This document shows, in pieces, positions 55,064-64,000 of a DNA stretch of 64,000 nucleotides. The stretch's first letter is position 1; each line of letters starts with the position of its first letter. This DNA is from Toxonevra muliebris (lineage: Eukaryota; Arthropoda; Insecta; Diptera; Pallopteridae), in NCBI GenBank assembly GCA_963691655.1, contig CAVNUY010000005.1:248001-312000 (forward strand), given 5' to 3'. Position numbers and translations under genes: made by a program. The notes under the pieces were generated by a model. That model had not been told where the DNA came from. It did no database searches and saw nothing but the letters and a program-made list of their open reading frames with translations.

Positions 55064-55996
55064 CACTGCCCTGCATGGGTTTTGCGAATAAGATGATTCT
55101 TAGTGTTTCCTAATGAATTTCCAGGCTTAACACGAATCTGGGATTGAAACTTCCCATCACGTCACGTTTTCGAGAAAAAAAGGGGTTAAAAACTGCGTTT
55201 TTGGCCATTTTAGAATTGTGGAGCTGAACCCGGACGTGCTACAAACTTCGCTAATATTAGAAATTAAAGCCTACACCAAACCCTTTTAAATGAGCCCTAA
55301 GCCAAATTGTTCGCATGCGCTCTTAAAGCAGGGGTTGTGAATATGTCTAGGGGTGCAGGAAAAAAATGTGCACAGAACGGATTTTATATTACTTGCACCC
55401 AAAGCCACACATAATGAGAAGTGCAGTGGTCCGAAATGCTTTAAAGGTCATTGGTTACACATCTGCAGTCAGATTAAAAAATTCAAAATGGCGGATCAAA
55501 TACGGTGGACGGATTTTATCTTATTTATACCTACAGCCAAATATAATGAAAAGTGCAGTGGTCCGAATTGTTTTAAGTGTCGTTGGTTACAAATCGGTCC
55601 GTTTTTAAAAATTCAAAATGGCGGACGAATTTACGATGTAAGATAAAATAAGTTATGCGTACATTTCTTTCGTGCACCCATACAGGCATAAGCAGGGCGT
55701 GCTCTAAGGGTGCATGCGACCAATTTGATTTAGGGCTCATTTGAAAGGGCACGGTTCAGTCTATATTTAGAGCATATTTAGATATTAACGAAGTTTGTAG
55801 CACGTCAGACTTCAGCTCCACAATTCTAAAATGGCCAAAAACGCTATTTTTAAGGATTTCCACTTCTTTTTTTTCTCGAAAACGTGACTTGATGGAAAAT
55901 TTTTGACCACAAATTCGTGTTCAGCATGGAAAAATCATTTGGAATCAATAGAAGCCATCTTATTCGCACAAGAAAAGTTGAAATTTGCAGGCAGTG
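55064..55996. mobile_element. Foldback-type element with CACTGCC ends
   Basis: Left end CACTGCCCTGCA, right end (inverted) CACTGCCTGCAA. The arms run to about 55330 on the left and from about 55690 on the right, sharing for example CACGTTTTCGAGAAAA and GGCCATTTTAGAATTGTGGA. The centre holds two 132-bp tandem units (55377-55508, 55509-55640) sharing AAGTGCAGTGGTCCGAA and AAATTCAAAATGGCGGA. TAG abuts both ends, a possible 3-bp duplication. CACTG ends with a 3-bp duplication would fit the CMC (CACTA-like) superfamily. The open frames inside are by-products of the repeats. Confidence 0.8.
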
Positions 55997-56915
55997 TAGT
56001 GTGAGTGGTTTGGATCTAATGTAAAACATTCGTTTTCTGCATTATTCTGGAAAAAGTTGTCCTCGTATGTTATTCCGATGTTTTGGGACCCCCTATAACT
56101 TTTAGTAAGAAATATTTTCTTTAAAGACAGTACAATTGTTTTCCCAACGGTTCTCGTTTTACGGTCATTTATCGAAAAAGAGGGCTTAAAACCCCATTTT
56201 CAAGAGAGCAGGTAAAAGATGGAGGAAATGTGTGTACTCAAAATGTTTATCTCTTTGTGCTTAACAACTTTGCTTCAGACTTGATGTCGTACTGTTGAAA
56301 TAAAGAAATTTCTTAATAGACGCTGAAGACCGTATCTTCCGACTTCAGGTTCATATTGTGTTAACTAGAGGTAACTAAGTTACTATAAAACCGTTAGAAA
56401 ATCTCGCACAAAAGACAAAAGTGGAAAATTTGTTGCACTGCGTAATGAATGTGATATACCGTAACTTAACTAGGGTGGTAAAAATTTTTGTTTGAGTTTT
56501 CATAAAAAAAAATTTCAAAAAAATCCTGCGAAAATAGCAGATAGCTAATTTCTCGTATGAACGGCTTGAACCATATGATACAAATACATTTTTTCTAAAC
56601 TTGAGAGCCGACAGAAATACAGCCAACTTGAATCACGTCCAAATATGATCGATTAAAATTTCCATTATTTGATTTTACTTTTATTTTTTTAATGTTGTAG
56701 AAGTTGAGATATGGTGGGTAAGTACTAGAAGAGGGTACTTGAGGTCAATGACTTTTGAAATAAAAAAATTGGTTTCCTTGAGACAAAAACGTCGATATCT
56801 CATACTTTAAGGTCCGACAATAAATGCCGAAGAAAAGACGAATTTAAACAGGCGACCTCTACGTAAAAAAAAAATTAATTTGCGTTACATTTACACTTTC
56901 ACCGCCTTTCGATTG
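55997..56915. other. Stretch without recognised gene
   Basis: AT-rich, no motif recognised. Confidence 0.4.
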
Positions 56916-58990
56916 GCCATTCGAGTGCGATATAACCGCATACGTATTACCAAAGCTGACAACGCAAGTTCCTTCTACCTCTCTTCAAGTTAATGATTGG
57001 CCACACCAACGAGATATACAGTTAGCAGATCCTCATTTCATGAAAGCTTCGACTCTTCATGCAAGAAGAAGCTTCATCTAATATTGCACATAAGTTATCT
57101 CGAGAAGAAACCGAATGTGAGACACATTTTGTAACCAACCATACACGTGATGACATTGGTCGATTCGTGGTTCGTCTTCCATTTAAGCGAAGCCCTGAAG
57201 AACTAGGTGAGTCCAAAAATACTGCCAACAAGATGCTTATGAAAATGACTGAAATTAAATTTACAGTTTTTTAAGCTGTACTACGATTTTTTATCTGAAT
57301 ATGAGAACCTGGGTCTCATGACTCCTGTCAACGACACTGTGACGTCACCGCATGTACTATATCTACCACACCATGGCGTTCTTTGAGAAGCGAGCAGTAC
57401 TACTAAGCAAAGAGTAGTTTTCAACGGTTTCAGCAAGACAAGCAGTGGGCTTTCTCTGAACGACATTCTTCATATTGGCCAAAAACTACAACTGGACTTG
57501 TTCAATGTTATAACATGGTGGCGTCAATTTATTTATGTATTCACTGCCGACATTCAGAAAATGTTACGGCAAATTCATATTCATCAAGATGATTGGACAT
57601 ATCAACGCATTCTATGGTTCTCACCCGCATCTCCAGAAGCATTTAAATACATGCTTACGACAGCTACATACGGCTTCAGCCCTGTTCCATATCTAGCAAA
57701 ACGCGTCTGACAACAGCTTTCTAAAGATGAGGGCCAATATTATCCTCTCGCCGTCAACATAATAATAATGGTACATACGTCGATGACACTTTTGGTGGTG
57801 CTGACACGCTTAAGGAAGCCGCGCGCTAATTATATAACTTGTGCAAGGCGGGCGGCTTCAAACTTAAAAAATGGCACGCAAATCACGTTGATGTACTGCA
57901 GAGCGTTGCTGTTTATGCGCACACTACAAATTCATCACTTCGCCTAGAAGATACTCCAGCAGTGCGAGCTTTAAGTTTTAGTTGGAACCCTGCTGATTGC
58001 GCTTCGCGTGGCATTTCCACTCAGTAACTCCTCGATCGAAGTCCAGCTCATCATCATGGCTGAACCTTGGAATCAATCTGAAAAGCAACGATGACATAGA
58101 AGAGCGCTCTAAAATTGTAACTCATACACAGCGCGAAAAAAATTCCACAGATGTGGGAGCTCATTAACGCATACTCGAATTTAAATCATGTTTTACGTGT
58201 CACCGCTACTTGCCATCGTTTTTTTGAACGGAACAAACGTTTGCGCTCACTTGTGCAACGATCGCTCCAGCTGAACTCCAATCAGAAAAACTGTTTTGGA
58301 CAAAAGCTACGCAAAAGGAATAATTCGCTCCAGAGCTCAAGCTACTTGCAACGGATAAATCTCTTCCAAAATCTAACCCACTATGTAAATTTTTACTATT
58401 TCTAGATTATGCTGGATTGTTTTGTGTTAGCGGGCGGCTCCGCAATGCCCATCTTGATCCAGAAGCTAAACATCCGCTGCTGCTGCTACGAAAATCTGCT
58501 TTCATTACACTCATTATTGCTGACGTGCACGAGAGAACACTTCATGGTGGAGCGCAAGTGATGTTAGCATACCTCAGACAGATGTTCTGGATACTTGGCG
58601 ATCACGCCCCCATCAATCATTATATCCTACGCTACATTCAGAGCGCATGTATACGAGGAGCTATTGCACAACAACTAATGGGCCAGTTGCCAACGAATCG
58701 AGTTACTTCTGCACGCGCAGCAAAAATGTGCAAAAGGGTACATAATTTTGTTCGTGTGCCTGTCAACATCAGCTATCCACCTCGAAATATCTTCAGACTA
58801 TACAATAGATGGCTTTATAGCAGCTTACAAGAGATTCACCTCAAGCCGTGGAATATGTGCAAGTCTGACTAGTGACTGCGGCACTAATTTCATTGTTGCT
58901 GACTCTGAATTGAAGCGTCTCTTTGCCAAAACATCACAACAAATTAGAAGACTACCAGCTCTACTCGCAAATGATGGCACTCAATAGAAG
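56916..58990 (+). pseudogene. BEL/Pao retrotransposon pol relic
   Basis: Order of readable parts: protease/linker end (ITAYVLPKLTTQVPSTSLQV-NDWPHQRDIQLADPHF, about 56930-57045); RT with FVVRLPFKRSPEELGES, VVFNGFSKTSSGLSLNDILH, GQKLQLDLFNVI, FTADIQKMLRQIHIHQDDWT (first Asp), MLTTATYGFSPVPYLA and a shifted YVDDTFGGADTLKEA (catalytic box intact, about 57780); RNase H end with SFSWNPADCASRGIST; integrase with SGRLRNAHLDPEAKHPLLL, LIIADVHERTLHGGAQVMLA and, in another frame, TSAIHLEISSDYTIDGFIAA-YKRF, LTSDCGTNFIVADSELKRLF. At least six frameshifts or stops. LTRs not found. The NDWPH and PADCASRG motifs are diagnostic for BEL/Pao. Confidence 0.88.
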
Positions 58991-59289
58991 TTTAATTTTG
59001 TTTATGTTGTCCTTGTGAAACTGTTTATCGCTTTGCTATTAAATTATCTGTTGTGTTGATAAAATGTTGTGATATCTTTGTAATAATTATAGTTTTTTTT
59101 AAATATGTAAATTTTCTCAAAAAACAGATAAATAAATAAAAATCCCCTGAAGGCCTAAAATTTGCGCCGAAACGTTGGGAAAAAAGTATGAAATAGTTAA
59201 CTATTTGCGTATGAAAATTTCGACCAAAAAGCCTGTCATTATAATCTCGTTAAAATAAATATAATTTGTTAAATTGAACTAATTTCTTT

Positions 59290-61085
59290 TCATTTAGGCA
59301 AGCTGCATTTGATAAAAACATCCAAACATTGTGCGCTACTCTGGTGAAACCTCCTCGGGAGGTCTCCAGAATTTGCAATCTCTTCGCAAACTTTTTCCGT
59401 TCCGTTTACATATCTTCACCCTCAGTTAGTGATAGCATCATGACTTCTATGGCCAGTTCGGTTAATATTGGCAGTTTGCAATTAACTCTTGATGAAACAG
59501 TTCTTGAGCTCGGATATTTGAATTCCGATAAACAACCCATCTTTCTCCCATCTTATTAAGAAATTGTGCAATGGCGCTCGCTCCTCCAATGCTTACTATC
59601 TTCAATCGTACTCTTGCCCGAGGGAAATTTTTAATGATTGGAAAGAATCGTTTATTATTCTCATCTGGGTCTAAAGCAGAAGTTTCGAACTATTGACCTA
59701 TTTGTTTGAGAAATTGGTTTGCAATAAACTTGTGTATCTATTGAAAAATATTATATCTCCCTATCAATACGGTTTTATCAAGAACAGGTCTACAACTACA
59801 AACCTAACAATTTTTTCTAACTTTGTGTTAAATAATATTGAAAAAGGACCTCAGTGTGAAATGATCTACACTGACTTCTCTAAAGCTTTTGATAGACTGG
59901 ATCATTCCATTTTAATCAGACAACTAGAATTAATCGGTTTTCATTTAGGAATAGTGAAGTGGTTGGAATCTTATCTGTCTGGACGCACACAGTTCGTGCG
60001 TATAAATATTTTATCTGATGCAATTGAGGTCACTTCTGGTGTACCTCAAGGCAGCCATATCGGTCCGCTTCTTTTTTCATTATTTGTTAACGATATTCCT
60101 AATATTTTTCAACATTCTCAATGATTATGTACGCTGATGACCTGAAAATTTATCGTTGTATCAAAGCCATTGAGGATTGTTCTAAGCTTCAAGATGACGT
60201 GTTTATGCTGTTGAACTACTGGTGCGGCAAAAATCTGTTGCCCCTTAACCCATTTTCGGCTGCCGTTGCGTTTTCGCAATACCAACTTCAAGATAAAACT
60301 ATGCGCGTTCCATTTAAGTATTTATTTAAATGATAATTTGAACTCTTGGCTTCGCAATTTTTCTTGTAATTTTTACAATTTTACACCTGCGCTTTTACCT
60401 TAATGTTTGTATGTTAAAAAAGGACCTAAAAATTCATATTTTATAATGGCTCGTAGAGTTATTAAAATATTCTTTTTTTAACAATCATATTCGTGTTACT
60501 AAAATGCAAAACTGCAACAGGCTGCCCTTGATGACCTAGACGTTCTAAAATTTCCTCAATTGGCTAAAAGGTATCAGTGAGATCTCAATAAACGCCACAT
60601 AAAAAATTATGAAGTTATCTCAACGATCTCGATGATTCGTCGATAATGGATTAATGTTTCTAAGTAACAATATCTATCTCCCTATAGGCTTTTAACACCA
60701 GCGAGTTTTCAATATGTGCTGAAAGACACTGCGCTCACTAGGATTTATGAAAGGAAAGATCTCCGGGTTATTTTTGATTCCAAAATGAGTTTTTCTAACA
60801 TATTGACTACATTATATCTAGAACTTCATTAACACTTGGATTCATTTTATGGAATAGTAAAGACTTTTCTGATACATACACTCTCAATACTTTATACTTT
60901 TCTTTTGTTAGGTCTATATTGGAATATTACAACATTATCTGTGACCCTTTCTACTCTGCTCATTCGATAAGAATTGAAAGGGTTCAGAAAAGATTTACTC
61001 GATGTGTCATTCGGAGATTGCGCTGGAATATAGATCTTTGAAATTTGAAGAATTAGATTTCAGTTTCATATTCTCTAATTATAAT
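59290..61085 (+). pseudogene. CR1-like non-LTR RT fragment
   Basis: Begins with linker relics (KPPREVSRICNLFANFFRSV, 59347). RT: WKESFIILIW, a shift, YLFEKLVCNKLVYLLKNIIS, PYQYGFIKNRSTTTNLTIFS, MIYTDFSKAFDRLDHSILIR (first Asp), VTSGVPQGSHIGPLLFSLFV, NDIPNIFQHSQ-stop (60121-60123), then MYADDLKIYRCI in the overlapping frame (catalytic box intact). Thumb relics extend to about 61080: DLRVIFDSKMSFS, FSFVRSILEYYNIICDPFYS, RVQKRFTRCVIRRL. Same group as the element at 44.2-46.9 kb. Confidence 0.86.
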
Positions 61086-64000
61086 ATGTAACTAAGTGAT
61101 ACTAAACCTACACAATGACATTCTTTAGTAGTTGTTGTTTTGTTATTATTTGAATATCTCAAAAACTATATCTCATCCCACTCTGAAATGTTTACACAAT
61201 TTTCCTAACACATTAATAAATATTTGCAGACCAAAATAATTTTAAAAAACAATGGATGTGTGCAAGGCACGCAAGATATTTGATGTGTAAACAGTTAAGC
61301 TAACTGAATGTCATATACATAAGCTCACATATGTATAGCCATATATAGGGATTTAATGTATAATCTATATGCTTAGGTAATTAATTCAAATTATAACAAT
61401 TCTTTTATAAACTTAAAAACTTATTAGATATCATTATCTTTTATATATAATAGCCCAATTCACCATAAATTGCAAATGGTCTTGCATCATTGCAAATGCA
61501 AACTTTTATTCCATATCACATATATTTGTTGTTGTGATAGCATAAATATTTTGCAATTGCACCAAATCGTGAATAGGGCTGATATGTTGTAGCTGTATTA
61601 TTTTTCTTTTACTCAATGCATCAGGATATATATGCTCGCATATACGCAGCTGCAATTGCATCCTTTTTTTCGCGCTTTAAGTTTTTCTTCCTGTCGATTT
61701 GAAATTTTATTAGACGTGAAAATTTTACATAACGTCGCCTGAGAATTGATTTATCGTATAGGTATATGAATTTGTATACACATACGTCAAATCAATCTTC
61801 AGGCGACGATAAGTGCTTTCCACATATAACCTTAGAAAGGCAACAGGGATGACTAGTCACCCCACTACTTTTTTTCTGTTTAACATTTTTGCTACTTACA
61901 TATATAAAAAAAGTGTTTCCTTTTTAATGTTAATGCACAAATCAAAATTTTTATAATGCCGTGATTTGGTATCATTATCACTACATTTTGTTTATACATT
62001 TATTGAAACCTAGATTCCTTATTACAAATCATTTTATATTGTTTTTATATTTTAAAGAATATTTAATTTTAATGCAATCTAACTAACCGAATTCAAAACC
62101 TATCAAACGCCTGTGTTTGCTACGGCGACTTCTCTGCTTGTATGGTATAGTCGTTCTCCACACGTTTAACACCAACAAATATTTCTGTGAGTAAATTGAT
62201 CGAAACATTAACAAACAAACTCCGCTCGTATTTTATTTTCTCCCTCTCTTCTCTTTGTTGTTTAGAGCAGCACAGTCATGCCGCGCAGTAGTATGAGCGA
62301 GAGGGGAACTGGACGTTACAGTTATCTTACATCTTACGATACAGTTATTCTTACATTTTACACATTTGAAATTTTGCCCATACCGTGAGCTAAAATGTTT
62401 ACACATCAAAAAATGTCCAAATTTGGAAAAATTCAATTTAAATTTCCACAATTCATATGTTGAATAACAAAAAAAATTTTGTGTTCATATTTTTTCGATA
62501 AGTTTGTGCAATATACGAACTTTTATTAGTTGGAAATTTTTTTCCTTCAACGGTTAGTTTTTGAATAATTTGGGATTGAAAAACGTTCCATTTTTACAAC
62601 TCCAAGACTTTAAAATATCGTAAAAAACATCACATTGAAATAAAAAAATACGTGTCGATTAATTTCTTCTCAAGAATGCAAGAAATTGGTTGAAATTATA
62701 ATTTTAGTTGTAAATCTGACATGGAACGACCCATATATTATAATATAAATGAATATACAAGCCTCCGACAGACGGTTATGTACCATATCGAATTTATATT
62801 CTTTATTTTTCATTTTGTATCTTAATTTTAAGTATCTGTTTACATGAAGTGTAAACGGGGACTGTTGCATAATCTTCTCTTTTTCTTCAACTATACAACT
62901 AGAGTTAACAGCTAAAAGTCATAGTGAATAGGAGATCATAAAAACTTAAATATCGTCAGATTCTCACGAACAATTGAAGAGACGACAACTACACTTAGGT
63001 GCAAATCTCAACCCCGACAAGGAACTACAAATTAATTTCTTCATAAAAGCACACGAAGTGTACCGAAACAAAAAAATATCTCTATAATTCGAATATATAT
63101 AACTATTTAAAAACAATAATTTAAACAAGAAAAAATCAAAAATTAGGAATATATTAAACTAAAGATACTTAATTCTAAAAGTAGAAATACGATACATAAA
63201 TTTAAACTATATAAAAATCCTAATCTAAAGTGGAAAATTCAACTATATAAAAAACTAATCTAAACTGCGAGATTGAACTATATAAAGAACTTTAAACTGA
63301 AATAAAATTAAATTATCTATCTGTACTTATAATTATTAATCAAAAATACTGTGCATGCAAAACTCATAAAATATTAAACACAGAATTTGTTCATAATTTT
63401 ACAATAATAGTAAAACAACATATTGTGAAATCGAATAAATCATTTGGTTTTTTTTTATACTAAACTTGTCGCTTAAACAGTATCTTTTATCAAAATTATG
63501 TACTATTTGAATGGGACAATAAAGAAACATCTATATATGTATCTTATCATCAAGTTGCTGTTCCATTTGAAATAATGTAATATTTTATGTAATTTTTTAT
63601 TCAACTCATTTTAATAAAACATAATATAACAGATACAAAGGAAAAGGTCACAGGGTGCCGTTAGCATGTATTCGAAAACAAAGACAATCCGGATGATAAA
63701 GAATTTGTAGAAGGAGCAGTAGAGTGGAGTCACAAATGGGCATTATGTGTAATTCAGATACTGATGACAGCAATAATTGCGATGATGACTCTAGACCCAA
63801 ACCACTATCATCTAAAAGATCTAGAGCTATGTTTATGAACAAATAAATGTTCTTATCCTTAGCCCTCTAATTCTCAAATTTTTTATTGAATTAAAAAAAA
63901 TTGGGGTTGATAAAGTTTGATGTAAAAACATAAAACTGACCTCAAAACTTCAAAAATTTAATGGGCTCGGTTTTATGAAGCTGGCAAGGTTGAATGCCTA
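61086..64000. other. Terminal stretch without recognised gene
   Basis: AT-rich. Contains the hairpin at 61733-61808 and nothing else I can name. A short acidic frame near 63690-63845 (NSDTDDSNNCDDDSRPKPLS) ends in a stop but has no supported start or splice sites. Confidence 0.4.
61733..61808. repeat. Imperfect hairpin, 28-bp arms
   Basis: CGTCGCCTGAGAATTGATTT (from 61733) is inverted at 61789-61808 (CGTCGCCTGAAGATTGATTT when reversed); the full arms are 28 bases with about four mismatches and a 20-base loop. It could be a very small MITE or a structured RNA stem. Confidence 0.7.

Noticed and set aside
63690..63845. Plus-strand frame RICRRSSRVESQMGI followed by an acidic Ser/Asp stretch, ending in a stop
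   Set aside because: No start, no convincing splice acceptor and no family recognised; could be chance.

Overview
This window looks like intronic and intergenic DNA from a higher fly (Diptera, Brachycera). It is AT-rich and packed with insect-type transposons. The only host gene I can recognise is Crk, the SH2/SH3 adaptor. Three of its coding exons lie on the minus strand at 26510-26773, 26826-27008 and 37749-37877, separated by a normal 52-base intron and a 10.7-kb intron full of transposons. The SH2 domain and the start of the first SH3 domain were not found, so the 5' exons are probably beyond the window. In Drosophila melanogaster Crk lies, as I recall, on the transposon-rich dot chromosome; a Muller F origin here is only a guess. 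No tRNA, rRNA or CRISPR was seen.

Layout. 1-4870: a minus-strand Ty3/gypsy element, split by a minus-strand non-LTR element with a TAA-repeat tail (2137-3925). 4868-6380: a plus-strand CR1/Jockey-like non-LTR fragment, followed by the 3' end of another Ty3 polyprotein (6430-6900). 8868-16367: a complete but decayed minus-strand Ty3 element of CsRn1 type with both LTRs, PBS, PPT and a 5-bp target duplication. Its left LTR carries a PIF/Harbinger DNA transposon (9189-12371) with a spliced transposase gene and a spliced MADF-domain gene. 17828-23430: LOA-clade non-LTR element 1, whose RT is split by a long-inverted-repeat hAT-like element (19638-21452) that is itself split by a second hAT-like element (20004-21093). 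23662-25650: short inverted-repeat elements.

The Crk intron (27009-37748) holds a GC-ended MITE, LOA copy 2 (split by a 502-bp terminal-inverted-repeat element), a 312-bp hAT-like MITE, a Tc1-like element and a second Tc1 fragment. Upstream of exon 37749-37877 lie Jockey ORF1 pieces, a PHD-type ORF1 piece, LOA copy 3 (the best preserved, to 43.75 kb), a CR1-like element (44.1-46.9 kb), a Jockey element split by a truncated Tc1 copy (47.2-49.1 kb), an internally deleted LOA/R1-like element (49.5-51.5 kb), a recent 145-bp tandem duplication, a DUF4817-type mariner relic, a further LOA endonuclease piece, a CR1-like ORF1 carrying a hAT-like MITE with a clean 8-bp duplication, a 0.93-kb foldback element, a BEL/Pao relic (56.9-59.0 kb) and another CR1-like RT (59.3-61.1 kb). 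From 61.1 to 64.0 kb I recognise no gene.

Almost every transposon gene is broken by frameshifts, stops or deletions, so these genes do not work together as a pathway. The main value of the window is its stratigraphy: nested insertions with readable target-site duplications that allow relative dating. I see no convincing new multi-gene system. The closest thing to an intact mobile system is the two-gene Harbinger element.
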